This document shows, piece by piece, positions 1 through 12,104 of a stretch of DNA of 64,000 nt. Where the stretch lies: NCBI RefSeq assembly GCF_042100115.1, contig NC_091276.1:2046001-2110000 (forward strand), written 5' to 3'. The first letter of the stretch is position 1, and every line of letters begins with the position of its first letter. The position numbers and the translations under genes are program-made. Under the pieces are notes generated by a model. It made no database searches, was not told where the DNA came from, and saw only the letters and a program-made list of their open reading frames with translations. This DNA comes from Alternaria dauci (lineage: Eukaryota; Ascomycota; Dothideomycetes; Pleosporales; Pleosporaceae).

Positions 1-2211
1 AAGAGTCGTGTGTATCGTAATGTCCTCCGACAGATGGAGCAGTGGTGAGGGGTGGGATGGAGGGGAGGTAGGTAGAGGGGAAGATGACGGGTAGCACTCA
101 CTCATAGCTTTCTTTCCTGCCCCAGCTCGGCATGATTCACGCTCTACTGCTATCAGTTCCCTCTGTTGAAAAGCGCCACTGTTTCCCGCGCGAGCCAGTC
201 CAATCAATGGGGAAGAAAATTTTGTTGCCCTTTCTGAATTTGGGCGGGCCGTCCAAGTCTCCTCACCGCACGGTAACGAAATGGAGCTTTACTTATGTAC
301 AAGCACAACAACACGTTGGATCCTGCATGCAAGCCTGGTGGATTGTCGGGCGCTAGACGTCCGCTACGAGGTATATACATTGTCGAGGGGAGGCACGAGC
401 CAGTCACGTCGTCTGCTACTCAGGTAGCACATTACAGTAGCATGGGCGAGGCTGGACAGGCATTCATGCAAGCACAACGCAGATGGATGTCGAGGCCGAG
501 GGCACCCAGGGCCCTTGTCCAAGCTCCTCGCAAGCGGCTCCACCTTGCTTCTTACCGCCTCGACTAGGGTCTGCCAGGGCTGCTTGCTCGACGCCTCCCA
601 GCGCGTGCTGACTACTCCCTAGCCCGGGGGCATGGAGATGCTGATGAGGATGCTGTTGCTTTTGACACAGGCAGTCGTGCGTGTTGACGATGAGGTACCG
701 CGACCTTTGTACTCGCCAACCCCCTCGACACACGTCGTCTCCACCCCATCAGCTGACGTATCTGCGTACCAATCACAGCCACGCACGTCAGTACCACCAC
801 GTAGGTCGCGTCAAAAACGTGCCATGAGCTCCGGGGAACGGCTGTCAATCGCGCGGCAAACCTCGATTGCAGGAAGTTGGGCGAGCAATCGATAAGCAGA
901 GCCAGCACATCATCTTTGCTGATCGTCGACGAACATCGTAGGGCTCACGCACGGTTCGCGGTCATGGCGCGTCGACGTGTGACTGTGACTCGGCATGATG
1001 TTATGCGAACCCCAATGGCTTGCATGTAACACGGTCTTTCTTTTGCAAGAATCGTTTCGTCTCGTCAAACGCGAGGCGACCACTGAGGCACGACACCTTG
1101 CCCAACCAACTCTGAGACAAGGACGCTCTTGACGCGCGCTCAACCGTCATGCAAGCCTTTTCCTAATGGGCGGTCGATGCGTTGATGCGTTGTTCGATCG
1201 GCTCCGCTGAATTCATTCTTGCCCAGTCAATTCGGCTCGCCAACCCTTTCTCTCGGACCGTCCACTTCCCATCTTCAACCTCCGGCACCTCGCCGACGCC
1301 GCCTTCGAGTCCCGAAAGTGGCTGTGATCGTTGCTTTCCCCAACCTCTCCTCCTAGCTCCCAACACAATCACATCGCCTTGTCTCGTGCAGTCTCTTCAC
1401 CGCAAAACCACTGCACCCCAGAACCTAGTCACTCACGGACTGGCCCTGCATAACCGCACCCCACCCGTTGACAAGGCGCCGCGCTAGCCAGGTCAGCACT
1501 CGCGCTCTTTGCTCCACCGCCTCTTTGCCTCAACGTCGTATCGTGGCGCGTGAGTAGAGAAATCACGGCAGAAAAGTCTTTCGGCTGCGTTGTCGAGGTG
1601 ACACCGCCAGTGAGGGGCTATTGGGGCTGGCATGTGATTGTCAAGTGGCGACGGCATTGCAGTCATGGTTGATCTTGCACGTGAACGATACTAGATTTGA
1701 TCTTTTGCATTCTTCAGGTTGTACACGCAACTCATGATATCAGTGGTATTGATGCTCTTGAACTATGAAAACTCCTATCCGTGGATCTATATCCTGGAAA
1801 TCTAACGCCGTGACTGTACTGAGACTCTGATATTCAAGGAAGGATAGGGAAGGCTATGTACAGAACCCACTGAGCAAACGCGTGGGGAAGGAAAGACATC
1901 GACGCCCACCGCTAAACCAATGTACCGACGCCAACGCAACTCAAGCGGACCGTTGTCGCCTGGTAGCCGAACGACCAGATCGCCGCGAGTGTCTGCGCGT
2001 CAAAGGCCCGCTTGCGTGCGCAGTACCTTCTGCAGACGTGGTATGTGGAGTCAACTCGCTTGGACTATCAAGACCAGAGGTAGACCGACGGGTGTCCGCT
2101 CCTGTTCGCTGAGACCGTGGACTAAGAAGGGAAGATATACGACGTGCCCCTTCAGTATTGGGTCTGCCGCTGAGAATAATCTCCGGTGGCTGAGTCTCGG
2201 CCGATTCTGAT
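1..2211. other. Gene-free stretch
   Basis: I see no convincing coding region on either strand. The open frames are short, overlap in several phases and match no family I recognise. A pyrimidine-rich part around 1240-1500 resembles a fungal promoter or 5' leader, but no reading frame follows it. No tRNA, snRNA or transposon motif was recognised. Confidence 0.5.
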
Positions 2212-2249
2212 CGAGAGGCGAGTTCACGACTAAGATGTCTCGCCTCTCG
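2212..2249. repeat. Inverted repeat, 11-bp perfect stem
   Basis: CGAGAGGCGAG at 2212-2222 is the exact reverse complement of CTCGCCTCTCG at 2239-2249, with a 16-nt loop. It lies about 90 bp beyond the stop of the RING-H2 gene, on its 3' side, so it could form a hairpin in that gene's 3' UTR. No function can be assigned. Confidence 0.5.
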
Positions 2250-2337
2250 CAGTACCTCTCTGCTTCTCCTGAATCGGTCTCGCCCTAGCCATGTATATGG
2301 AGATTAGCTTGATATAACCGACTTAAGGGTGTTATCC

Positions 2338-3904
2338 CTATTGCGGAGATCCAAACAGACCCCTGCGTATCCGGTCACTGATGCCACCGTTACCCGACCC
2401 TGCATCTGCGTTATCAGACGAGCCACTCTGATCGTTGGACGGTGGGGGTGGAGATCCTCCGGGAACAACGTAGGGATCATTTGGAGTTCCCGAGCCGGAA
2501 GGAGAGAAGGAGCCGGGCATCTGGGACGTACGATCCGTCTGTGAGTCTGCAGACGCAGGGTTGTTCGTCTGGCCCTCGCCACCCTTGGTAATGCCCTTTC
2601 GGCAATGAGGACAGGTGTCGTGCTCGAGCAGCCACGCGGATACGCATGGGTGGTGGAACCAATGCTTGCAAGGCAGTAGCGTCACTTGCTCGCCTATATT
2701 GACCTCGTCCATGCATATACTGCATTCGGCCTTGTGTTCGTCGCCCAGCATCTCTTCAGTGACGTTGGTACGAGGAAGAGCATCGATATCCGCTTGTGTC
2801 GCAGGTCCGGGCGCGTTGCTAGTTGAGGTCTGCTCCATGAGTTGAGAAACGATGCGGTCTAGGCCCTCTTGAGAGTAGACAAAATCTCCCATGTTGCTAG
2901 CGGGGCCCATCATGCCCATGGAGGAGAATAGCTGGAGGATAGGGTGGCCCGCGAACGGTTCACCAACGCCATGGGTGTGTTCGCCACGGAAAGTACCTTC
3001 GGCGCCGCCTAAGGGATGGTTGTGGACGTGGACGCGGGGAGGTGGTGCGCCAAAGGTAGCCAGGAGGCCAGTCAGGACACTGCATACTGTCAGCGGCGAC
3101 CGAGCATGGTGGTTCGCTCTTACTTACTTGGTGATTTCGTCCACAGGCTCAGCCCGTCCAGGGTTGTTTCCTCCCCCAGGGAACAGACGAGCGCCGCCGT
3201 GATATCTGAAGGTCCCTTCGCGGATTTGAGGTCCACCGCCTGCACCCTGATTTTGGGCTTCCTGGAAAGCAGACTGGTTTGGGTTGGACCCTGGCGCAGT
3301 ACCAGAGAACAGACCCTCGCCCTGGCCCTGTGCCTGCTGACCCTGTGCTTGACCCTGCGGCGGCCGTAATGCAGCTCCGGTGAGCCCGTTCAGCATGGCC
3401 ATGAATCCGCCTATGGACCCTGCAACCGGCATACCGCCCTGTGGCGATACAGAGCGGGTGACGGTAGCCTGCAGATTGTACCTTCCCGGCCCCGTTTCTG
3501 TCCACCTAACATTGCTGATGTCCCCCTCGTCTGGGTCGTCGGCCAGCCATGGGTTGTGATGAGGATTTCGGTGAGGTGGAGCGTGTTCGAGGTCAGGCAG
3601 AGAGTCGGAGTCGTCGCCGTCGTGACCAAACATCCCGGTGCCGGCCCGTGGGTCATTATTGTCTTCAATCTGATCCGTGTTAGCGGAATCCGGGGCACAT
3701 CCGCTTCGTGTCGTGTCGAGCGAGCTGGAAGCTGATCTCGGCGGCTGAACTCACAATTTCCGTGAAGTCTGAGCCGCACTCTGGACACGAAAGACCGTGT
3801 TCGTCGCGATACCATTCGTCGGCGCACTCGTGGCAAAACATCATGTCGCGATGCCCGGGTCGCTGGCTCTGTGACGGCGCATTCTGATTGCTGGACTGGT
3901 CCAT
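2338..3904 (-). CDS. RING-H2 E3 ubiquitin ligase, RNF115/RNF126-like
   Basis: Three exons: 3904-3755, 3669-3128 and 3079-2338, giving 477 aa. Both introns (85 and 48 nt) have GTGAGT or GTAAGT donors and CAG acceptors and preserve frame. The N-terminus holds a C4 zinc ribbon (C24, C27, C40, C43), as in RNF115/126 ligases, where it binds ubiquitin. A long disordered Gln/Gly/Pro region follows. A canonical RING-H2 lies at about residues 350-390 (CSIC, then CKHWFHHPC, then CPHC). The tail is Ser/Pro-rich. The family is known to transfer ubiquitin from E2 enzymes in protein quality control and sorting; substrates here are unknown. The start is the first ATG before the ribbon; an upstream in-frame frame lacks family resemblance. 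Confidence 0.88.
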
Positions 3905-4736
3905 GGTCGCGAGCCTGAGACGTGTATGATAGGACCTAGGGTGGTAGGTTGAGATGGTATGAGGCTGAATGGAATAAGTAAGCAGGAAGTGACGTTCGAG
4001 CGACGGCTGTACGCTCACGGCCTTGTGTCGGAAGGAGGCGCGGAAGAGGACCAATTGAATAACCTATCATGCGCTATTGCCCGTCCAAGTAGTGACGTGG
4101 TGGCGTGCTGCAACAGCAGACAAGCACTGGGTAAAGCAGCGGAGTGCGGAAACACCTAAGGGGGTAGTTTGGCGTAGCAGAAGCTCCAAAGCAAGGTCTG
4201 GCGTAAAGTAATCGACGTTTGGCGCGAAAGTTGCCAGACCGGAATGACGTTATTCGGTGAGCAGGGATAGTGGGGTCCAGCAATTCGTCCCGCGGTATCT
4301 CGAGAGGGAGGGAGCTAATCCAGCACCTTGCCGCTTGGGGTCAATAATATGGGAACGGAAATGGAGGAGGAGAGGCGGAGGCAAAGTCTCATGTGTGTCT
4401 TGTTGAACGCAGTAGCAGTCGATTGCCTTGTGTTCGACTTGTTGTCTCTTCCCGCTTCTCCCATGTTCTATCTAGTTCTGAGGCCTTCTATCAGCCAAAC
4501 ATCACTCAACACGGAGTATACAGCATGCGGTGCGAGTTTGGCACGGTCGCCTGGATAGTAGGAGAGCTTTGTATGTACAGATATCAATAGTTGCCATAAA
4601 TTATAGCATCCCAGGCAAAGGTATAGAGAACCGCCAAACGCCTATGCATATACTCATCAACATAATTGCGGACCAGGCTTGACCAAGAATCCAAAAGATA
4701 TTGCGCGCGTCATGGACTCGCGAAGACGGCGCGCGT
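3905..4736. other. Intergenic: RING gene promoter and Fis1 3' flank
   Basis: Upstream region of the RING-H2 gene (transcribed leftward) followed by the 3' flank of fis1. Short open frames overlap in several phases and look random. No RNA gene or repeat was recognised. Confidence 0.5.
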
Positions 4737-5326
<590 letters not shown>

Positions 5327-5732
5327 GGCGGCTGTATGTATTGCGCAAGAAAATTGGAGAGCTGTATCTTCTGAGGAGGCGATAACTAACAAGCAGGTAT
5401 CGTGGGGATGGCTTTGGTGCAAGTGGTAAGCGTCAAACTACCGGCTGTCTCGTGAAAGCTCCAGCTGCAGGCCGAGCAGGCGATCTTTTACCGTGACGTA
5501 CGCCTCGTGGCTAGATGCGCTTGCGCTTGCGCCACGCTACGCCTGCGCCACGCGCCACATGGTCGCGGTTGCCATGCACGCGACCCAGCACGGGCCACGC
5601 AAACAAGAACATCAACACCGTGGGGCAGTCGCGATAGACATCTCCAGAGACCACATCAGACCAACCTGCGCAAACATCTGATAATACTCCAAGCGACCGC
5701 ACTAAATCTCCTGCAACACACAGCACTTCAAT
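5327..5732. promoter_or_regulatory. Divergent upstream region of fis1 and spc24
   Basis: Between two divergent starts. It contains a GC-rich block of short imperfect direct repeats (TGCGCTTGCGC and GCGCCACGC variants, about 5516-5560) and a GTGACGTAC element near 5492. Dual promoter function is inferred from position only. Confidence 0.4.
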
Positions 5733-6428
5733 ATGCTTCTCGACGAAGATCCCGCTGCCGTATGCACCCTTTCCGCACACCTGCGAGGCAAACTCCCCTA
5801 ACACTCTCCAGCTCATCGCGCAATGCACGTCACACTTCAAAATCGCCAATGATAAGACCTCACTGCATCGCATAAACGAGTCCCTCAGCACACTCAGCGA
5901 GTTCCGCACCCAACACCTGCGTTCCATCCAATCCTCCCTCAGCGCGCTGAACCGGACACACCAAACACTCTCCGCGAACCACAACCACACACTCAGCCAA
6001 CACAACCCAACGAACCATGCCGCAGAGATTCTAAGGCTAGACACAGAGAAGTTCAAGATCGCGAAGCAGGCGAGCGATCTGGAGATTGAGGGCGAGAGGC
6101 TGCAGAGTGATCTTGCAAGATTAGGGGCTGTGGCCGGCGAGTTGGAAGAGGAGGGCGTAGAAGGCGGTGTTGAACCTAGAGCGGGCGAAGATGCGACAGT
6201 GTAAGTTCAATTCCCTATGGGCAAGGAGGCACACGTACTAATGTGAAACCCAGGCTAAAGCTCAAGCTCTACCGCACTCTCGGCATCGACGTCGAGGCCG
6301 ACCCTACGACTGGCGAGTACAACAAGGCCGTCATCCGCAATGCAACAAAGGGCGACGTGCACGTCGTAAACATCGATCCCAAGTTCTCGCGGCACTTCTA
6401 CATAAACTACTTCTGGCGAACAATGTGA
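5733..6428 (+). CDS. spc24: Kinetochore protein Spc24 (Ndc80 complex)
   Basis: Three exons: 5733-5759, 5812-6200 and 6254-6428, giving 196 aa. The start MLLDEDPA is typical of fungal Spc24. A coiled coil (about 20-115) includes AEILRLDTEKFKIAKQASDL, followed by the globular C-terminal RWD domain ending in DPKFSRHFYINYFW. Spc24 pairs with Spc25 and anchors the Ndc80 complex to the inner kinetochore. The final ATGTGAGT contains both the TGA stop used here and a potential GTGAGT donor. Family proteins end just after NYFW, so I keep the stop. Confidence 0.93.
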
Positions 6429-7512
6429 GTCAGGAGCAGGAGTTGCGTTTGGGCTGGACCTGTGTATGAACGCCCGCATTCGGCTTGGAGCGAATGACGG
6501 AGAAGAAGAAGTCAGTGTACACCTTCAGGGTTAGGCGTTCGGTTACGATTTGCTTCACAAGATACCTCTGTCATTATGGCGTTCTGGATACATATTGCAT
6601 ATGGAAGTCACGTTACACACCCTTGGAAGATCAGATACTGAGAACTAGCTGATCAAGTCATTTGCAGTTGCAGTTGCACAGACCTCCGCGTCTTCTGAAT
6701 CTACGGATCCGAGCCGCAAGGCCGAAAAGGAACCGATTTGTTTGCAGCTGCGCAGCACGCATGCGCCTCGCGAGGCGAACGCAAATTCCACCCTGCCCCT
6801 TTTCTGTCGGCACCCTGGCAGCCTGATCGGCACACTGGACTTTGCGCACTCTATCAGACACATTTACCAACTTCCACATCATAGAATTCCACTGGTTTAT
6901 CCAACCTGGACCAATCGCAGGATGCCGCTGGTGATGAGATTCTACGATCCCCAGGAGGAGATAACATGATGGAGCAATGTCAGCATCATACATTACCCCA
7001 ACATGGAATCCGGATGGGCAAAACCCCGATGCACATACGCTGATGATTAGAAAGATCGTCCCTAGGGTCGATTGTGCTAACATCGTGTTGCATAAACTGG
7101 ACAAATCTTCTCTTTTGAAAGAGTTTTACGCGACGCAACGGAGCGGATGGTTTGGATTGATTGAGTGTCTCTAGGACAAGTGAGAAGCTCTCTGCGTCAG
7201 GCTATTCGCTGTGTCGATTAATCAGCTCTGATTGAAGGTTCGGCAAAAATCCCAATCTGAACCCTTTACGCTTACGACGCCACCCGCAATGTGGAATATC
7301 CCAAGTATCCTGATAGCCATGGATCAATGACGTTTGCCCCACATCCCGAACTATTTGGACCGAGTGCTCGTCGAGCGGGATTTCGCTCTGCTAAGCGGTG
7401 ATGGATCCTACAAGACGCGTGTACTTGTCCACAAGGCTGACTACCCCACAAGCTCGACTTTGAGATTATCGACTACGCGATTCTGGTCATTGACTACACT
7501 ATTGGAACAATC
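6429..7512. other. Intergenic, probably decayed DNA upstream of a HET relic
   Basis: No supported gene. Short frames on both strands show no recognisable domain. Some of it may be the worn 5' part of the HET-domain gene whose motifs begin at 7513. Confidence 0.4.
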
Positions 7513-8133
7513 ATGAATTTACCCGAGGATACTGCTTTCAATCACATACCCTTGTCTTACGTCTGGGGCCGTACACAAAGGTCTGGAAAAGATCAGAACA
7601 AATTCCCTGCGCCGATCTGCGATGCCATCACCATCATCGTACAATTGGGCTACAGATACCTACCGGTCATTGAGTACGTGTGCGAATTTACCATCCTGGG
7701 AGCACCTATCCACGACTAGCCACAAACAAAGTTCATTAACCATCTGGCTACCGGACACAAACAAACTCCGACTCACGGGCCGCATTTGCGCCGAGTTAGA
7801 AAACCCATAATCGCTGCAGCCGCCAGTTCGTCCAAGTATGAACTACCCGGTGTCGGTGTCGGTGTCAAAGCTTAAGAAGCACAAGATATGGCCCGACCAG
7901 AAAACAATATTGAGAGAATCGGGACAGGCCAACCGGACGATATACTACCCAAGAGTACGCGGTTGGAAAGAGGCTTGATTCACCAGGAGAGCCATCTAGC
8001 GACGCGTAGACTCGTGTTTGCAGACAAAGACTCTGTACATGTGCGACCAAGGAGCATTACAAGAGGCTGTGCAGCGCCCTACCATGGACAACAAGGCGAA
8101 GAGGTGACAATGCGTAACGATTATCTCAAGTGA
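7513..8133 (+). pseudogene. Decayed heterokaryon incompatibility (HET) domain gene
   Basis: Three landmarks of the HET domain occur in order and in one frame, separated by stop codons. They are LSYVWG at 7552-7569 with DAITIIVQLGYRYL from 7621; IIAAAASSSKYELPGV from 7807, matching the usual TIxAAAG...GLPGV; and QESHLATRRLVFADKD near 7990-8035, matching the TYQE..LSTRRLVFT motif. In-frame stops lie at 7717-7719 (TAG) and 7873-7875 (TAA). HET proteins are known to trigger cell death on non-self fusion. This copy cannot make a full domain. An intact start and the C-terminal part were not found, though remnants may extend to about 8670. Confidence 0.65.
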
Positions 8134-9218
8134 CGTGGCTGAAACCTGAGCCAAACAAAGAGAAGGTTTTCCGTCTTGGTTCTGGGTGGCGGCCACCGGT
8201 CCGAAATCGATTCCATCATGCAGATGGGGAGACCATAGTGAAGGCCATGATGCGCACACATGCACAAATGACGGATGCCGGTTATCCCCAGAAGAGCAGA
8301 CTGAAGGTCAGTGTGACCCTTCTACCCAGAAACTTCGTCCCTACTTGAGTCTTGAAGCTGCGCTCTACACAGCTTCCTTGAGCATGGGCGCATAGTTGAG
8401 AGAATCCGAGAAATATAACAAATGACCGGACAACGGAGTGATGGTTGTTTTCGAGCTCACTGGTGGGAATCGCGGTGGAAATGGACTTCTTTTCATGTTG
8501 TGGCTTGACACTGAGCATCCCAATTTTGACTTGGAGAACGCCGTCACAGCGTTACTGGGTTCCATCAGCACTAAAGGAGACAGGGACACGACGCCATATT
8601 TATATGGCGATCATGCTCCCATGACCTTCAAGCTACAGGAAATCACCACAAGAGGATCAGCATCATGATTAGTTATCGATTCCACTCTAGCCTTGCTCAC
8701 AGCCTCTTCCCCCAATAGTAGCTCGAGTCTTATGTGCGTTGCACCAAAACTTCAGCAGCCTAAACAGACCATTTCTCACACACATCAATCCGCAGTTCTG
8801 CCTGTGTTGGGCACATCCGCGCCCCATATAGTGAGTTGGCGAAGGGGCTTACGACTTCCTGATCCGGACATTTAACCAAGAGTTGTGAACTGCTGTGCCT
8901 CAACATAAGCACTTACCTGAAAACCCACCACTAGAATTCCCTTTGTTTTCACAGTTCAAGCATAGACCATTAAGACTTTCGTGCAACCCTTGCTCAACGT
9001 GGAAGCCTGCGCCACGGTTGCTTGTCCAGTCACTTGTCATAGTGGCTGTTATTTATTCCGACATCGCCTAGCGTAACATGCGTGGCGGATCCGATTGAGC
9101 GTTTGCTAACACGTTGCGCCGCCAGATATCGCTCGGACCCTTCATTTCCACTACGGCAGTACAGGCCGAGCGTTAGATCGAAGTACGTCTTACAACCATT
9201 CACTACTCCTGTTAGCAA
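8134..9218. other. Intergenic, possibly the worn tail of the HET relic
   Basis: Open frames are short and in mixed phases (longest 8438-8668). I see no domain. The last part is the upstream region of the secreted protein gene at 9329. Confidence 0.4.
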
Positions 9219-9225
9219 TATATAA
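9219..9225 (+). promoter_or_regulatory. TATA box candidate
   Basis: TATATAA lies 104 bp before the ATG of the secreted protein gene, followed by a CT-rich leader, which is the usual fungal core-promoter arrangement. The call rests on position and motif only. Confidence 0.4.
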
Positions 9226-9328
9226 AGAATCGTATTACCCCCAAAGTAACACCACGCCCTCAACCGCCTTTTCAGTCTTCTACTCCTTCCCAAATAATAC
9301 GTATTGTCAGACACGAAGTACCTACAAC

Positions 9329-9813
9329 ATGCAATTCTTCGTCTTATCCATTGCTCTTCTGAGCACCCTTGTCAGCGCTGTACCACTTGTATGTAAAGTC
9401 ACTCTTTCTATCAATCCTTCCTTCAGTAACTCTTCTAACGCATCGCAGCTCGAAGTGTCAGCTAGACAAGCCGGCGCTGGTGGTATCATCTACAAAGAGC
9501 CAAACTTCCAGGGCGAGTCCACATACATCCCCAGCAACCTATATTGTACCGATGTGAACAACATCTTCGGCAACTTCGATGGCAAAGTGCGCAGCATCAA
9601 GTCGATGCCGGGTTACCAGTGCCAGTGGTACATGTGAGTCACTCTCTCCTGAAGATGTTTTGTTCTAGTCTAACGTCTAGTAGCGATTACAGGTGCCCAG
9701 CCAACGGTGCCAAGCTCGACATGGGCAGCAGGACGGCGTACGTGAGCAACGGATATTTGCGCCCAACCTTTGACAGGAACATTCACAGCGTGTACTGTTC
9801 ATCCAAGAAATAG
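9329..9813 (+). CDS. Small secreted protein with beta/gamma-crystallin-like repeat
   Basis: Three exons: 9329-9388, 9449-9633 and 9693-9813, giving 121 aa. Both introns (60 and 59 nt) are GT-AG with GTATGT or GTGAGT donors; retention of intron 1 would also keep the frame open. A signal peptide covers about residues 1-17 (MQFFVLSIALLSTLVSA). The mature part reads IIYKEPNFQGESTYI, then YC, then GKVRSIKSMPGYQCQWY, the pattern of a beta/gamma-crystallin motif (Y..xNFxG, then VxSIxxxxGxxC). There are four cysteines. Secretion, size and its place beside decayed DNA make it a candidate effector or cell-wall-associated protein. Function is unknown. Confidence 0.75.
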
Positions 9814-11561
9814 TTTACGTTCGGTATTCAAAGACGTGCTTTTTAGCATTCCCGTGGCCGTTCAGAAGGCTTAGTGGTGTCTGGCCTCTACGGATTGCGA
9901 CCTCGTCCAGTTGACTCACACCAGTCTCTTGGGTCAGTCTCTTACCCGATAAAGGGGTATGGAATTGTAATAATACTTCGATACACACCCATTTCGATTA
10001 GACTTTACTAAGGATGCATCTTAGCTATACCACGCTAAGCTTTCATCTCAATTATACTTTGCTAAGCATTCATCTTAATTATACTTTGCTAAGCATTCCT
10101 CTTAACTGTGCTTTGCTGGAAACCTGTTTCATAATACCTCAATAAACATCCATCTGTAGTGCTTGACGTAGTGAGGCTTCCTACTGCGTCATCGTGCAGC
10201 ATAGGTAGTGTCCGTGACAGCAGGCGACCTATCGCAAGGTGCGCGAAATGACAGCAGTGAGCGACTGTTGCCTAAGTCCGGACACGAAATATTGGTTATA
10301 ATGGCATGGACGCCCATCGGGCTTGCATATCTGTTGGTGCGAAAAGAGATGAATATAGAGGAAGCAGTGGACGACAAGACGGGTGGACTGGCGGGTGAGA
10401 CCGCCCCTATTGTTGGTTGACCTAACCCAAATGAAGCTACCCTGTCGACCCCACCGCACCCCACATAGTCGTTCGCTCTCAGTCAGTGCCATCATCATCC
10501 ACCAACTCCACGCACCCCTGCAAATTTGAATGCGTCTTTACTTGGAAAGACATGCTTTCTGCAATCTCGCGGTCTGAGAAAATTGAGGCCCCGGTTTTTC
10601 ACTACTGCTACCGCCTTTCGAGTCCGGTTTGAGCAGTCTCATTCCACGTCAGCGCGTCCAATCTTTGGGAGGTTACATACGAAAACGCCATCACATAGGA
10701 GAGCATTCGACGCAATGGTTCTCATAGATTGAAGTCAGATTAGTGGCCCAATGTGGAATACACCCAATTCTCATCGTCATTTGGGCCCCACACCTTTCAT
10801 CAGACCCTCGTTGTTTCCTGGACCCCACCTTCCGTCAGCGTTTGTGGCTGCGTAGTAATTCAACAACGCCTGTTCATGTTTACTCAGCATTGCGCTGATC
10901 AGGCTTATTCACCCATCGCGACCAGGCTGGTGTTCTGCACAAAATTATCAGATGTAGTGCTAAGCTGCTCGACAACATGATTACGCCCGACGCTACACAC
11001 AACCTTGGTAGATTATTGGGACCACTGCCGAAAGCCACAAAGATGCATAGTGCGTTTCCTATGTCTTCTGGCCAACCCTATCTTTTTGTATGTGATTGTA
11101 GTCTGAGCACGATCTGACAAGTGCTCGTTTGGAAAAGGTCTACGTGCTTCGACTTAGACCCGTCATAGAACGTTGTTGCAACAGACTCACGGCTTCTTGC
11201 GCGTGAGCAGCCTTTTTACGCGAATACAACGGAACATTGAAGCGTCAACACGGTGAGAAAGTAACAATCAAGCTGACAACGTAACATGTGAACCTCACCA
11301 TTTCTTTGTTTCGAGCTAATAGTTGCAAGTTTCAAGATTTTGTGTGCCATGTTGACTAAGTGTCGTCCGCAACGCTGGGATATCTGTATCTTTACAAAGC
11401 GTAATCTGGTGTTGCGAGGGTGAAGCCAATGTTAGCTGCGACTTCTGTTATGCTCGATGCTCGCTGCTCGAGCGTCATGAAGTGGAAGGAAGGAATATCC
11501 AACCAGGGCAGTTGCTTCTCTTCAAGCAGCAATCGCACCCTCGCTCATACCACTTACGCTC
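9814..11561. other. Long intergenic region with a minisatellite
   Basis: Apart from the 27-bp tandem repeat near its start I find nothing supported. Short frames at 10208-10732 and around 10900 have no family resemblance and random codon use. Confidence 0.45.
10010..10117. repeat. 27-bp tandem repeat, four copies
   Basis: Four head-to-tail units of exactly 27 bp start at 10010, 10037, 10064 and 10091. Each has the form AAGCNTTCATCTYAATTATACTTTGCT with a few substitutions; the inner copies are most alike. A partial unit may precede them. It lies about 200 bp beyond the stop of the secreted protein gene. Confidence 0.85.
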
Positions 11562-12039
11562 ATGCTGAACAGCAGCTGCGATGGTAGCAGTGTTGGAATA
11601 AAACTGCTGCTGCAGCCCCGAATTCTGCTTTTCCTTCTTTGCCACACTTTTCGGATGCAAGCAACGCTCGTTATGTTGTCTTTCGCTATTCTTTCACGGT
11701 TTTTCTCCTTGCGTCCGGTCCCTATATTGGGAGACCGATGTAGGGACGTCTGCATCCTCCTACTCACCTTCGTCGCTGGAGCGATCGGTGTCGCATATGC
11801 CATGAAACTCCCCACCAGGTGGGAAGTGCCCGTCGTGGTCGCAATAGCTGTCGCGTATGGGCTCCTTATCACCTGGCTTCATTGGCCTTTGTGCACCTGC
11901 GGAATCCTCCGGCGACGACCAATCCAGAACCACTCAGCGGCAGGTCAATCGGGAGTCGACGACGACGTCCTCCCCCCCGCTGCCCGACATGTTCGACAGT
12001 CCAGTTCTCTACGAGAACCCGTGGGCGGAGGAGCCGTAG
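11562..12039 (+). CDS. Orphan membrane protein, probably frame-broken
   Basis: A frame from the ATG at 11562 carries hydrophobic segments around CILLLTFVAGAIGVAYAM and VPVVVAIAVAYGLLITWL. After about 11900 the protein-like reading moves to the +1 frame, which ends in SPVLYENPWAEEP at 12039. The same LYENPW ending occurs in the gene at 13022-14183. A run of seven C residues at 11972-11978 lies between the two readings, so an indel is possible; I could not find a clean intron joining them. The true start may be the later ATG near 11655. I recognise no family. It may be a decayed gene. Confidence 0.3.
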
Positions 12040-12077
12040 GGGAGCGGCCGCCGCCCCCGGCCGGGAACATGGTCAAA

Positions 12078-12104
12078 TGATGGTGATGGTGATGGTGATG
12101 GTGA
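12078..12104. repeat. Hexanucleotide repeat (TGATGG)n
   Basis: About 4.5 uninterrupted units of TGATGG, just downstream of the orphan membrane-protein reading frame. Confidence 0.85.

Noticed and set aside
1182..1487. Open frame of about 100 codons
   Set aside because: It is Ser/Pro/Thr-rich because the DNA is pyrimidine-rich, has no domain and no conserved start context; it looks like a promoter or leader.
5511..6056. 181-codon open frame on the minus strand
   Set aside because: It is the antisense shadow of spc24, whose splicing and family match are clear.
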